Origin: an uncultured Oligoflexales bacterium
GTDB lineage: Bacteria; Bdellovibrionota_B; Oligoflexia; Oligoflexales; JAPPIL01
Direction: 5' to 3'
Assembly: GCA_958296095.1 (NCBI GenBank)
Contig: OY282434.1
Location: 2,200,001-2,264,000 of the forward strand
Length of the DNA: 64,000 nt
In this document: one piece after another, positions 35,097 to 44,122 of the stretch
How the letters are laid out: each line of letters opens with the position of its first letter
Numbering within the stretch: the stretch's first letter is position 1
Translations under genes and position numbers: made by a program
Notes under the pieces: generated by a model
Told to the model about the DNA's origin: nothing
What the model saw: the letters and a program-made list of their open reading frames with translations, nothing else
Database searches by the model: none

Positions 35097-36356
35097 ATGA
35101 AATGGAGTGCTACGACATTGAGTGTTGCTGTAGCGACGTTAGCAGCTTTGTTGTCGGGGGGCAATGCTGCACAGGGGGGGAAGCATATTTCCTCAGCTAG
35201 AGATGTTCTTGCCGCAGTGGGAAAATCCAGTGCTAGATTGGCAAGGTCGCATCGTGGCCACGTGGGGTTGTTCAGCCAGCAAAACCTGTCTCTGATCCTC
35301 GAAAATATGATTAGTGATGGGGACGCGTCGCTGTCCATTGCCAACCTCAACCTCGATCGGTTGGATGTTTTACGAGAAATTGAAAGAGAGCTTGTGCCTC
35401 TGATAAAGCATGCTGCATGGCTGAGCGCGGAGGCAGATTATGGCTATTCCACCCTCCACCGGATCGCGGTAGCAGGCAGAGTTGATATGGCGGTGCTTTA
35501 CCTTAGCGGAGTAGATGACGTGGCCGCAGCCGTTAACGACCGTAGCAACAGCACTGGCGAGACTCCCATGCATATTGCGGCCAGATATGGTTACACGGAT
35601 CTGCTGGCCTTGTTTGTTGACCAGGGGGGTGATGTCAATCTGAAAGCTGATTTCGTTCCCACTCTGTCCACCTTCGGGAAAGGGGAAACTCCGCTGATGC
35701 TAGCTGCAGAGGGGGGACATGAGCCGACGGTCGACTACTTGGTTGATCTGGACGGCATCGATCTCGATGCACAGGTCGATGATGGCGGCACTGCATTACA
35801 TCGAGCTATCGAGAATGGCCGCTATGCTATCGGCAAGCGTCTGATCGAGAAGGGAGCAAACGTCAATCTCGTGGGAGGCAGAGGCGACACGTACGCGCAG
35901 CGATGGACACCCATAACCGCGGCGGCAGCAGCTGGGGCCAAGGGGATGGTAGACTACATGCTTGCCAACGGCGCAGACCCTAACATCGGGGCAAACTCTA
36001 GCAACTTTGCCAGCAGCCCACCTATAGTTGTCGCGGCAGCAGCTGGGTATACAGGGGTGGTGGATTCTCTCATCGCGGCAGGTGTGGACATCGATACCAG
36101 AGGACGATACAAATTCACGTCCGTGATGGTGGCTGCGAAAAAAGGCAATGAGCTCATGGTAGTTCACCTGATCGACAAGGGAGCAGACATCAACGTGCAT
36201 TTCTTTGGCGACGATAAGTGGACTTGGACGGCGATCCGCCTGGCTATGGAATACGGGCACGTGCGTGTTGCCGAGATTCTTTTTGCGGCGGGAGCTAAGC
36301 TTAGCCCCCATGATCTGGTAAGGTTTAAGGAGATCGTCGGGGAGAAAGCCGCGTGA
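35097..36356 (+). CDS. Exported ankyrin-repeat protein
   Basis: The product is 419 residues. The signal peptide (MKWSATTLSVAVATLAALLSG) is followed by a helical stretch and about eight ankyrin repeats from about residue 100 to 400, for example GETPMHIAARYGYTDLLALF, GETPLMLAAEGGHEPTVDYL and GTALHRAIENGRYAIGKRLI. Ankyrin repeats bind proteins; with a signal peptide the protein acts in the periplasm or outside. GGAGGTG lies six bases before the ATG at 35097, which decides the start against an upstream TTG at 35034. It is transcribed away from rocF. Confidence 0.88.
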   Translation: MKWSATTLSVAVATLAALLSGGNAAQGGKHISSARDVLAAVGKSSARLARSHRGHVGLFSQQNLSLILENMISDGDASLSIANLNLDRLDVLREIERELVPLIKHAAWLSAEADYGYSTLHRIAVAGRVDMAVLYLSGVDDVAAAVNDRSNSTGETPMHIAARYGYTDLLALFVDQGGDVNLKADFVPTLSTFGKGETPLMLAAEGGHEPTVDYLVDLDGIDLDAQVDDGGTALHRAIENGRYAIGKRLIEKGANVNLVGGRGDTYAQRWTPITAAAAAGAKGMVDYMLANGADPNIGANSSNFASSPPIVVAAAAGYTGVVDSLIAAGVDIDTRGRYKFTSVMVAAKKGNELMVVHLIDKGADINVHFFGDDKWTWTAIRLAMEYGHVRVAEILFAAGAKLSPHDLVRFKEIVGEKAA

Positions 36357-36419
36357 TCGGATAACGATCTATCGATGGTGGGGGAGATTTAGATGCTGTG
36401 AACTCAGTAAAGCTGGGGG

Positions 36420-36527
36420 GCCGCATTCCCCCAACCCCTTGGAATTTATGGTATAGGCTTGTTTCTGATGAATGCATCGCTACTAGTGCTGCCGCATTCC
36501 CCCAACCCCTTGGAATTTTTGGTATAG
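36420..36527 (+). repeat. Short direct repeat pair
   Basis: GCCGCATTCCCCCAACCCCT followed by TGGAATTTATGGTATAG occurs twice, 70 bases apart (36420 and 36490). The second copy continues as AGCAATTTTTAGC, like the diverged copy at 34928. It lies between the ankyrin and desaturase genes. The rest of 36357-36667 holds nothing else I recognise. Confidence 0.8.
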
Positions 36528-36667
36528 AGCAATTTTTAGCGGGCAGTGGGGTTGCCTTCTTCCCTCTACAGCGGTAGGACAACATGCCTGCTGTGCGGGA
36601 GCATGGCGTTGATGTATAATTAATTATGCTTACCAACGCGGGCCTGACCCGCCGAAGAGGATTTACC

Positions 36668-37795
36668 ATGCCGCCTGATGACAAGACCCCCCGTATCGAC
36701 TGGCCCGTTTCGCTGTTTTTGCTCATAACGCCCGCGGTGGCGCTCGCTTCGCTCGTTGCCTTCTGTCTCTTTTGGCAGGTTACCTGGCAGTTGGTGGTGT
36801 TGTTTGTTTTCTTCTCCTTCGCTTCCAGTGTCAGCATCACGGCTGGTTATCATCGTCTGCTGGCACATCGAGCTTACAAGGCGCGCAGCTGGCTGAAGCA
36901 CTTCTTCTTGTTTTTCGGGGCGGGGGCGTTTCAAGGCTCGGCATTAAAGTGGGCGGCTGATCACCGCATCCATCACCGCGATGTTGATACGGATAGCGAC
37001 CCCTACAACATCAAGCGCGGTTTTGTTTTTGCCCATATCGGTTGGTTGTTTTACAAAATGACGCTGGCAGCAGATATGGTCGGCGATCTACAGAAGGACC
37101 GCTGGATCGTCTGGCAACATCGCTACTTCCTGCCCGTGGCAATTTTTTCTGGTTTTCTGTTTCCCATGCTGATTATGGCACTGTGGAGCGATCTCGGCTT
37201 TTGGCACGGACTGTGTGGTGGCTTTGTTTTTGGCGCGGTGGCACGTATTGTGTTTGTGCATCACTGCACCTTTTTTATCAACTCGCTGTGCCACATGTGG
37301 GGTAAGCAACCCTACAACGAAGACAACTCGGCACGTGACAACTTCGTGCTTGCCTTGCTGACCAACGGCGAGGGTTATCACAACTTCCACCATCGGTTTC
37401 AATTCGATTACCGTAACGGCGTGCGCTGGTATCAGTGGGACCCCACCAAGTGGTTTATCGGGATGCTGGCAGTATTCGGGCAGGCATATAGTCTGCGACG
37501 CGTGCCCCGCACCCAGATTTTGGTGGCGAAGATGGCATTGAAATGCAAGAGCGTCAGAATTACCAGCCCTGCCATCAGTGCACGTCTTGACCTGCTGCGC
37601 CGCAAGGTCGAAGCGGCACAAGAGCGGCTGAAGGAGTGCAGTCGTGAGTATCAGGTGTTGAAACGCAACCTGCGTCGTCAGTCACGGGCACATTTGGTTC
37701 AGCTCAAGGCCGACCTGAAGATTGCCAAGATTGAGTTTGACAAGACCTACAAGCAATGGCATCTCTGCCTGCGTGCGGCACACGCCTTGGCATAG
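36668..37795 (+). CDS. Acyl-CoA delta-9 desaturase family protein with coiled-coil tail
   Basis: This membrane di-iron desaturase introduces a double bond in acyl chains. All three histidine boxes are present: HRLLAHR (about residue 67), HRIHHR (about 104) and HNFHHRF (about 240), with four membrane segments around them. GNxxHxxPN-like EGYHNFHH is typical. The last 70 residues (LDLLRRKVEAAQERLKECSR onwards) form a charged coiled coil not usual in the family. The start at 36668 follows AGAGG by seven bases; an earlier ATG at 36626 lacks one. It may adjust membrane fluidity. Confidence 0.9.
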   Translation: MPPDDKTPRIDWPVSLFLLITPAVALASLVAFCLFWQVTWQLVVLFVFFSFASSVSITAGYHRLLAHRAYKARSWLKHFFLFFGAGAFQGSALKWAADHRIHHRDVDTDSDPYNIKRGFVFAHIGWLFYKMTLAADMVGDLQKDRWIVWQHRYFLPVAIFSGFLFPMLIMALWSDLGFWHGLCGGFVFGAVARIVFVHHCTFFINSLCHMWGKQPYNEDNSARDNFVLALLTNGEGYHNFHHRFQFDYRNGVRWYQWDPTKWFIGMLAVFGQAYSLRRVPRTQILVAKMALKCKSVRITSPAISARLDLLRRKVEAAQERLKECSREYQVLKRNLRRQSRAHLVQLKADLKIAKIEFDKTYKQWHLCLRAAHALA

Positions 37796-37841
37796 TTGTG
37801 CTCGCTTGCGCTGCTCATTATATCTGCAATAGGGAGGTTCG

Positions 37842-38696
37842 GTGTCGCGAGAGAGCCTTATCGAGGCGTTGCGCAAACTCAAGGATCAGATCTTGCGGGG
37901 CGAAAGTAATTCGATTCGGCTCAGCGAGCAGGATACCCGCCAAGGTTTGATCAATCCGTTGTTTGGGGAACTGGGCTGGGATTTTAGCGACTTCACCGCG
38001 GTGCGAGCCGAGTTTCGTGATCCACGCTATAACGAACCCGCCGATTATGCATTCTTTGGCAAGGATGCAGGTAAGCCCTTGCTGCTAGCCGAAGCCAAGG
38101 CACTAGGAACTGACCTCAACAACGCCAAAATCATCAAGCAACTCTGCACTTATCTCGGCGAGATCGGGGTGCAGTGGGGTCTGTTGACCGACGGCAATAA
38201 ATACATCATGTATAATGCCAACGCGGGTGCGTCGTTTGAGGATCAGAAGTTTCTCACCATGCAGATCAAAACAGCTGATACCGACGACGGTATTCCGATG
38301 GCGGAACTTGCCAGCAAGCTACAGTCGTTGCTCAGTCGTGGATGTCTCGAAGACGATCGCATTCAAAAATTTTACGAGTCGCACGTTATCGACAGCCATA
38401 TCGAAGATGCCCTATTGTCGCTGTTGAGCGAGCCGTTTGATACCCTAGCCGCGGCTATCCGCAAGGAGCTCAAAGAAGAACGGGTCAAGGTAACCAGCCT
38501 CGTCTTGGCACGGTGGAGCGAGAAAGCGGCAAAAAGTCCAGCGAGCGTAGCGAGCGAGAAAGCGGCAAACAGTCTCGTAAGGCGAGCGTTACAAGGAGCA
38601 GCGCGCCACGGCGCTAGGAAGCGGCAAGAAAGCAGGCGAAGCGAGCGATATAGAAAGCCGCGTAGCGCATATTTTGCGGATACGGAACTTGCCTAA
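37842..38696 (+). CDS. Type I restriction R-subunit-like nuclease domain, C-terminus made of repeat
   Basis: The first 210 residues resemble the N-terminal nuclease domain of HsdR and related proteins: LINPLFGELGWDFSDF, then EPADYAFFGKDAGKPLLLAEAKAL with the PD-(D/E)XK residues (Asp, then E-x-K). Helicase domains are missing. From about residue 222 (VLARWSEKAAKSPASVA) the frame is translated repeat sequence, beginning with a leader fragment CGTCTTGGCACGG fused to tail units. About 65 C-terminal residues are thus of no original meaning. Short stand-alone proteins of this nuclease type exist, so the core may function. The start is a GTG at 37842 with GGGAGG before it. Confidence 0.7.
   Translation: MSRESLIEALRKLKDQILRGESNSIRLSEQDTRQGLINPLFGELGWDFSDFTAVRAEFRDPRYNEPADYAFFGKDAGKPLLLAEAKALGTDLNNAKIIKQLCTYLGEIGVQWGLLTDGNKYIMYNANAGASFEDQKFLTMQIKTADTDDGIPMAELASKLQSLLSRGCLEDDRIQKFYESHVIDSHIEDALLSLLSEPFDTLAAAIRKELKEERVKVTSLVLARWSEKAAKSPASVASEKAANSLVRRALQGAARHGARKRQESRRSERYRKPRSAYFADTELA
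38503..38672 (+). repeat. Modular repeat array 10, fused in frame to a gene
   Basis: A leader remnant (GTCTTGGCACGG), one 36-bp unit as at 7946, and tail units (AGGCGAGCGTTACAAGGAGC) make up the last quarter of the preceding gene. Confidence 0.85.
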
Positions 38697-38737
38697 GCAC
38701 AGCTGCTGTGCAACATTGGTGCACGAGGTGAGGTTAG

Positions 38738-39238
38738 ATGAAGAAAAAACCAACCGCCCGCTCAGGCCAACAAGCCACCTTGCACGATAGTTTGTTCAAG
38801 ACTATCTTTAAAGACCCTAAATATATTAAGGAACTGCTGCGGGTCATCTTCCCCCCTGAAACACTCGACCATGCCAAACTGGATGACATCACCATCCAAG
38901 ACGGGGAGTTGCTCGCCCAAGGTGGCAGACAGTTACGGGCTGATCTCATTGCCTCGTTGCCCTTGAAGGTTGATGAGGGTGATGTCGATGTCACGCTGTC
39001 GCTCATTTTTGAACACAAGAGCTATCGAGATCCCGATACCCCCATCCAGCTCATGGAATACCAGGTTGAGTCGTGCCGTGGACAGCGCCAGCAGTGGGAC
39101 CAGCGGAAGGACGGACGACGCAACATCACCGTCTCTATGGTGCTATTGTGTTGCAAGGATAAGCATTATTATCCCCCTTCTGATTATCTGCAATGGGTGT
39201 TCGGGGATCAAGACGTGCCCGCCGCGGTAAAGAGATAG
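38738..39238 (+). pseudogene. Rpn-family nuclease, truncated at its 3' end
   Basis: The N-terminal nuclease domain is complete: LHDSLFKTIFKDPKYIKELL, the acidic residue in LRADLIASLPL, and LIFEHKSYRDPDTPIQLMEY with E-x-K intact. The frame ends at 166 residues with FGDQDVPAAVKR, and a repeat leader begins about 12 bases later. The middle and C-terminal GIEQG region seen in the other copies is gone, so there is no internal short frame here. The nuclease half alone might still fold. GAGGTGAGGTTAG precedes the ATG. Confidence 0.8.
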
Positions 39239-39244
39239 CGGCAC

Positions 39245-39906
39245 AGGCCTCCGTTGTCTTGGCACGGCGCAGCCCTGCCGAGAAACTCTCCCTAAAATAG
39301 GTTGTGAGCACATGCCTTATGCAAAAAAATAACCTGGTTGCAGTATTGGCAGTATTTGTGGTCGAGTTTTCGCACGGTCTCACCGTGCCGTTCATGGAGC
39401 TCTCGGCGGGCAAGCCTGAACGCAATAGCCGAGAGGTCTGAGGGTAAGCCCGAACGCAACCGCCGAGAGTCTTGGGGACGAGGAGCGAGCTAGGAAGCGA
39501 GCGTTACAAAAAGCATCGCGTAGCGATGAGCTAGGAAGCGAGCGTTACAAAAAAGCAGCGAAGCGAGCTAGGAAGCGAGCGTTACAAAGAGTCGTGCGTG
39601 CCTCCGTTGTCTTGGCACGGCACAGACCTGCCGAGAAACTCCCCACGAATATGTGCAAGCACATGCCTTATGCAAAAAAATAATCTGACTGTGGTATTGG
39701 CAATATCTGCGGTCGTTTTCGCACGGTCTTGCCGTGCCGTTCATGGAGCTCTCGGTCGGGCAAGAGGTGTGGGCAACAGCCGAGAGACTTGAGGATAAGC
39801 AAGGGGCTAGCAGTCAAACTTGAACGCGATAGCAAGAGGTCTGAGCGTAAGCAGCGAGCTAGGAAGCGAGCGATACAAAAAGCAGCGTAGCGCAGCGCAG
39901 CGCAGT
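39245..39906 (+). repeat. Modular repeat array 11 (two full cores)
   Basis: Cores run 39252-39415 and 39602-39775. Both keep the first arm pair (GGCACGG with CCGTGCC). The second arm pair of the first core (CTGCCGAG with CTCGGCGG) pairs with one wobble. Tail units between and after them end exactly at the stop of the gene at 39909. Confidence 0.9.
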
Positions 39907-39908
39907 GC

Positions 39909-41051
39909 CTAGCGCTTGTCTTTCAACGCTCCCCAGCTAACTGGCAGCTTGTTGCCGTGTGGGCTGACCGAAACCATCGCCTCCACCTGATTGAGCACAT
40001 CTGGCGAAAAGCTCAGCACCATGTCCCTGCTAACAACGATCAGTTTAGGGTCTAGTTCAACCCTGGAGGGATTAAAACCCACTGCATCACCAGTTATCGA
40101 ATTGAAAATAACCGACCCCTGCGTCACAGCACCAGCAAAGGGGACAACACAGCTGTGTGTTCCCAACCACGCCCCCCGATCAAGCGCACCTGCCTGACAG
40201 CGTAGCCAGAAGAGGGAAATCTCACCGCGTGGCGGAAGTCGGCCCTCCTCCTCATTCGCAGCTGGCGGTGGTTGGTTCTTGTCCCAGGGGGGATCTTGCG
40301 GGAGATCTTGCGGTAGTTGATCATCGCCCCACGGGGGATCATCTGGCGGTGGTTGATCCTCGCCCACCGCCACAATGATGGCATCATCGTTGGGGTCATC
40401 GTTGGGGTCATTTAGGCGCCTCTCAACGTTGCGCTTCTCACCGTGGAGTTGGTCTTCGAGGTAGCTGAGCTGATTCGTCGGCGTGCCAGGTCGCGGAAAG
40501 CTCGCCAGCTGCACAGGGGTGAAGCCGTTCAATTCAAGGTCCGCGCTTTTTACCAGCGCAATGCCGTGGAAATCAAGCCCCGCGACAGGGAAGAAGCTGG
40601 CGGTATTGACTTCAATATTTTCCCACACGTGCCCATCCCAAGCCTGCAGGGTGACGGATGCCGCCCCCCTATCATTGGTGGCAAGCAGAAAATCGACCGC
40701 AACGTCCCGCATAGTGATAAATACCGCATTGTCACCGCGATCCTGCCCTAGATAGAGCCAGTGTTCGATGATGCGAGTGTTGCCAATATCCATCTGCAAG
40801 CTCAGCACCGAGCGAAACTCTGCCGGCGATTCTGCCAGCACCGCACGCCAATGTTGACGCGGTTCATGCGCAGGCACGGGTCCCACTTTTTTCTGTGCCA
40901 ACGCAGTGAGGCTGGGAAATGGCAGAGCCAACATAAGCACCGCCCCCGCAGTTACCACCCCTTGCCGCCAACCGTCGCGCAACACCCCACGAGCCAGCGC
41001 AAGTTGTGCCACACCTAACAGGATGGCCAAAATCAACGATGAACGCAGCAT
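39909..41051 (-). CDS. Exported protein, possible inactive trypsin-fold protein A
   Basis: This 380-residue protein has two hydrophobic segments in the first 50 residues. A beta-rich body follows, interrupted by a Pro/Asp-rich tract (DQPPPDDPPWGDDQLPQD). The order of motifs recalls chymotrypsin-like proteases: FHGIALVKSADL at the Asp-strand and QGSVIFNSITGDAVGFN where proteases have GDSGGPLFN. The catalytic His, Asp and Ser are not in place. The neighbour at 41051 shares the end KLPVSWGALK / KLPLTWGAIK. The start at 41051 has GGGAGGAG; its ATG overlaps the upstream stop (TAATG). The fold is inference; the function is unknown. Confidence 0.6.
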   Translation of the reverse strand: MLRSSLILAILLGVAQLALARGVLRDGWRQGVVTAGAVLMLALPFPSLTALAQKKVGPVPAHEPRQHWRAVLAESPAEFRSVLSLQMDIGNTRIIEHWLYLGQDRGDNAVFITMRDVAVDFLLATNDRGAASVTLQAWDGHVWENIEVNTASFFPVAGLDFHGIALVKSADLELNGFTPVQLASFPRPGTPTNQLSYLEDQLHGEKRNVERRLNDPNDDPNDDAIIVAVGEDQPPPDDPPWGDDQLPQDLPQDPPWDKNQPPPAANEEEGRLPPRGEISLFWLRCQAGALDRGAWLGTHSCVVPFAGAVTQGSVIFNSITGDAVGFNPSRVELDPKLIVVSRDMVLSFSPDVLNQVEAMVSVSPHGNKLPVSWGALKDKR

Positions 41052-41977
41052 TAGTATGCTCCTCCCTTGATTGCACCCCAAGTAAGGGGTAATTTCCGTT
41101 TGGCCGAGACACCAAACCTCTCTTCCAGCAGATAAGTTCGCACCTGCGGGGGAATTACTACTATCTCCCCCGCGGCAAGATTGAAACCGACAAGCTTGCC
41201 CGCAGCATTAAAAATCGGGGTAGTGGCTTCTCGCCTGCCGCAGTTGCCGTGTGCCGACCATAGATCTGGAGCAAAACTAAAGGCTATGCAGTCTTCTTGT
41301 GTCAAGGGAGCTGCCGCGTGTAACTCTATCCAGTTCAGTCGCTCACGCTCAGGCACTAACTGGGTGCGGTAGTCGACCGACGTTAGCGACTCTCCCAGTT
41401 TGGGGAAATCATCAAGCGGCGCGACATGATAGTCGCTCGTGTTCAGCCCTTCAATCGCCACCAAGGTTATGTCGTGTAGCCTCACCTGCTCGGCATCGGG
41501 GCGGAAAAAACTCTCTACCTCCCATACTTCTGCGTCACGCCGCGCTAGACCGCTGCGATCGAACAGCCAGGCATCGGCAATACCAAGGATCGATTCAGCT
41601 TCTGCGGTAGGGATAGCCATGAAGCCAAATCGCAAGCCGAGAAAAAGCGCCCGTGCTTGGCGATCCTCGCCGACATGGACGATGTGGATGCTACGCCGCG
41701 TGCCCTTGAAAGTGAGCACCAGATTAAGCACAGCCGAGTGCTCGGCGTGATTAGCCTCCCGCCATTGACCTTGGGGCTGCGCACCTCCGTCCTGCGCCGC
41801 CACGGGTGAGGAGAACAGCAAGATGCCAGCCGCGAGCGTGCTGCCCAGCGTCGCCTGCCAACGTGGTAACCGTTCTTGCATAAGCAGACGCAGCCTCCCT
41901 GGCTTGCTGGGCGATAATGTTGCCGCACTGCTGTACATAGCCCCCAGCAGCAATGTCAACACGAGCACAACTTTCAT
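41051..41977 (-). CDS. Exported protein, possible inactive trypsin-fold protein B
   Basis: The 308-residue protein starts with a signal peptide (MKVVLVLTLLLGAMYSSAAT), followed by a second hydrophobic segment about residues 42-60. The body has VRLHDITLVAIEGLN (Asp-strand like) and CGRREATTPIFNAAGKLVGF, where trypsin-like enzymes have GDSGGPLFN followed by G-K-L-V-G. Ala stands at the Ser position, so no protease activity is expected. It is a paralogue of the next gene downstream. The ATG overlaps the rimO stop, with GGAGGTGAGG upstream. I infer that both are envelope proteins acting together. Confidence 0.6.
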   Translation of the reverse strand: MKVVLVLTLLLGAMYSSAATLSPSKPGRLRLLMQERLPRWQATLGSTLAAGILLFSSPVAAQDGGAQPQGQWREANHAEHSAVLNLVLTFKGTRRSIHIVHVGEDRQARALFLGLRFGFMAIPTAEAESILGIADAWLFDRSGLARRDAEVWEVESFFRPDAEQVRLHDITLVAIEGLNTSDYHVAPLDDFPKLGESLTSVDYRTQLVPERERLNWIELHAAAPLTQEDCIAFSFAPDLWSAHGNCGRREATTPIFNAAGKLVGFNLAAGEIVVIPPQVRTYLLEERFGVSAKRKLPLTWGAIKGGAY

Positions 41978-43359
41978 TCCTCACCTCCAACAGTTTTTCT
42001 CTCTGGCAATGCCGTAGCGATTAAATCGTAAGCCGACGCGGCATTGATTTTAGCCCGAACAAACTCACCGCAAGACAGTGCCTCGCCTTTGATGTAGACG
42101 ATGCCATCAACTTCAGGGGCCTGTGCGGCGGTGCGCCCGATGTAATGCCTCCCTTCCCTTCTCTCCAGCAATACGTCGCAGACCGTGCCGATCTGGCGCT
42201 GGAGCTTGTGCTGGGAAATGCCCTGTTGCAAGGTCATCACCTCCTGCTGGCGCTGTTTCTTGATGCTGGCAGCTAGCTGTCCTGACATGCGCGCCGCGGC
42301 GGTGTTTTTTTCGCGGGCGTAGGTGAAACAGCCGAGATGATCAAATTCTTGTGCCGCGACAAAATCCAGCAGTTCACGAAAATCCTGCTCACTTTCGCTG
42401 GGGAAACCGACCATCACCGAAGTGCGCAGTGCGACCTGGGGCACACGCTGGCGGACGTGATGGAGAATTTTTTCCAAGCCGCGGCGGTCGATGTCACGTC
42501 GCATCAGGCGCAGAATACGGTCGTTGGCGTGCTGCACGGGAATGTCAAGATACTTAACGATCTTGTTCTCGCTAGCAAAAAAATCCAAGAAGGCATCGGA
42601 GATGTATTCAGGATAGATATAGAGCGGGCGAATCCAGTGCAAACCCGACACGGCTGCGAGTGCTTGCAGCAGTGCCAGCAAATCGCTGTGGCCACGATCT
42701 CTGCCAAAGGCGGCGAGGTCTTGGGCTATGAGCACAATCTCAACCACACCCTGTGCCACGAGTTGTTCGGTCTCGCGCACGATGTCGGCGATGGGGCGGG
42801 AGCGCAGCGGGCCGCGAATGGCAGGGATAATACAGAACGCACAGTTGTGTTGGCAGCCTTCAGACACCTTGACATAAGCACTGCCTTGCGCCAGCGTGTT
42901 GATGCGAGGTGTGTCGGCAGAATAGATGTAGTTGGTGCGCGCGGCACGCACTTCGCCTTGCAGTAGCGGTGTGTCGAGAAATTCAGCAATGCGGTGGAAT
43001 TGGTCTGTACCCACGAAGAGATCGACTTCAGGCAAGCCTGCCTGCAGCTGGTGTTTATATCTCTGTGTCAAACAGCCTGCGACGACAAGTTTTTGGTGGG
43101 CGGGCTTGTGTGTGCCCACCTCGATGATGCGGGCGATGCTCTCCTTGATGGCACTGTCGATAAAGCCACAGGTGTTGATAACTACCGCATCAGCTTGTGT
43201 AGCTGTGGCGCTGAACTGCCAGCCATGCTCTAGCAGTCGTCCCATCATGACTTCGGAATCGAGGAGGTTGCGTGCACAACCGAGCGAGATGAAATGCACA
43301 CGGCGCGCGGGCTGCTGTCTGGCGGTGGCATCAAGCATCGCTTGTCTCCGGGCCGGCAC
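41974..43359 (-). CDS. rimO: Ribosomal protein uS12 methylthiotransferase RimO
   Basis: RimO is a radical-SAM enzyme that adds a methylthio group to Asp of ribosomal protein uS12. It has an N-terminal iron-sulfur domain (FISLGCARNLLDSEV, NTCGFID, VAGCLTQRY), the radical-SAM cluster CQHNCAFCIIP and a C-terminal TRAM domain. Length 461. RimO rather than MiaB is indicated by LGCARNLLDSE and IPAIRGPLRSR. It sits in a coupled operon between genes for unknown exported proteins, which is unusual. Confidence 0.93.
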   Translation of the reverse strand: MPARRQAMLDATARQQPARRVHFISLGCARNLLDSEVMMGRLLEHGWQFSATATQADAVVINTCGFIDSAIKESIARIIEVGTHKPAHQKLVVAGCLTQRYKHQLQAGLPEVDLFVGTDQFHRIAEFLDTPLLQGEVRAARTNYIYSADTPRINTLAQGSAYVKVSEGCQHNCAFCIIPAIRGPLRSRPIADIVRETEQLVAQGVVEIVLIAQDLAAFGRDRGHSDLLALLQALAAVSGLHWIRPLYIYPEYISDAFLDFFASENKIVKYLDIPVQHANDRILRLMRRDIDRRGLEKILHHVRQRVPQVALRTSVMVGFPSESEQDFRELLDFVAAQEFDHLGCFTYAREKNTAAARMSGQLAASIKKQRQQEVMTLQQGISQHKLQRQIGTVCDVLLERREGRHYIGRTAAQAPEVDGIVYIKGEALSCGEFVRAKINAASAYDLIATALPERKTVGGEE

Positions 43360-43361
43360 GA

Positions 43362-44075
43362 TCAGGGCACTATCGGCAGGTGCCGTTCGTCGACGAGATA
43401 CAGCAAAGTGCTAAATCCCCCTGCACCACGATCATCGTCGCGTCTGATATACGGCCTGACGAGGAGATAGCCCCCGTTGGTAACTCCCGCCACTGTGCCG
43501 AACGTAGACACCCGCCCTGCAAACAGGTGTTCCTTGCTGGGATCAAGCAGATGTGCGTCGCGAATGGTGAAGGTAACGACACGCCCTGGCTTTTCACTGT
43601 CGAGCAGCAGCACACCCTCAATCTCTGTGCGGCTGACCAGATCATCGCTGTCGACGCAGCGCAGGGCATCGTTGGCACGATCGACACTTGCCACCGTGCC
43701 GAGATGATGTTGTCCGTTTTTCACGTAGTGGATGGTCAGGCCGATGTATCTTTCCAGCGCAAAGTCATCTAATTCCAGCTGTGCACTGACCACTTCGCGC
43801 TCACCCCGCACGAGCGCTTGCATGAATATCTCACGCTGGCGATAGGAGTGCTCTATCTCTTCGCGCACCCCCCGCTGAGCGAGGACGGCTGCCGTTACCA
43901 AGCCAGCACCCGTGGCTCCTAGCACGAAAACACTTGCCGTCGAAACCAGCCGCCCTATGTGGGGGCGAGTTTTTGCCAGCAAAGAAGACCACGCCCCTTC
44001 GCCCCGCCCTGCCATAGCAGGCTGCGATTGGCTGCCAACTACCAGCAACAAGAGCAGCAAGACATGGGTGCGCAT
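43362..44075 (-). CDS. Exported protein of unknown function
   Basis: The product is 237 residues with a signal peptide (MRTHVLLLLLLVVGSQSQPA) and a second hydrophobic segment about residues 46-68 (ASVFVLGATGAGLVTAAVLA). A charged helix follows, then a beta-rich C-terminal domain starting RYIGLTIHYVKNGQHHLGTV. The layout (signal, second membrane segment, beta domain) is the same as in the two genes downstream of rimO, although sequence similarity is not evident. GGAGGAAG precedes the ATG. It ends two bases before rimO. Confidence 0.6.
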   Translation of the reverse strand: MRTHVLLLLLLVVGSQSQPAMAGRGEGAWSSLLAKTRPHIGRLVSTASVFVLGATGAGLVTAAVLAQRGVREEIEHSYRQREIFMQALVRGEREVVSAQLELDDFALERYIGLTIHYVKNGQHHLGTVASVDRANDALRCVDSDDLVSRTEIEGVLLLDSEKPGRVVTFTIRDAHLLDPSKEHLFAGRVSTFGTVAGVTNGGYLLVRPYIRRDDDRGAGGFSTLLYLVDERHLPIVP

Positions 44076-44122
44076 ACTTCCTCCTTCAGATCCGGAGGCT
44101 GTAGCAGCTTCAATTGTGGTGG

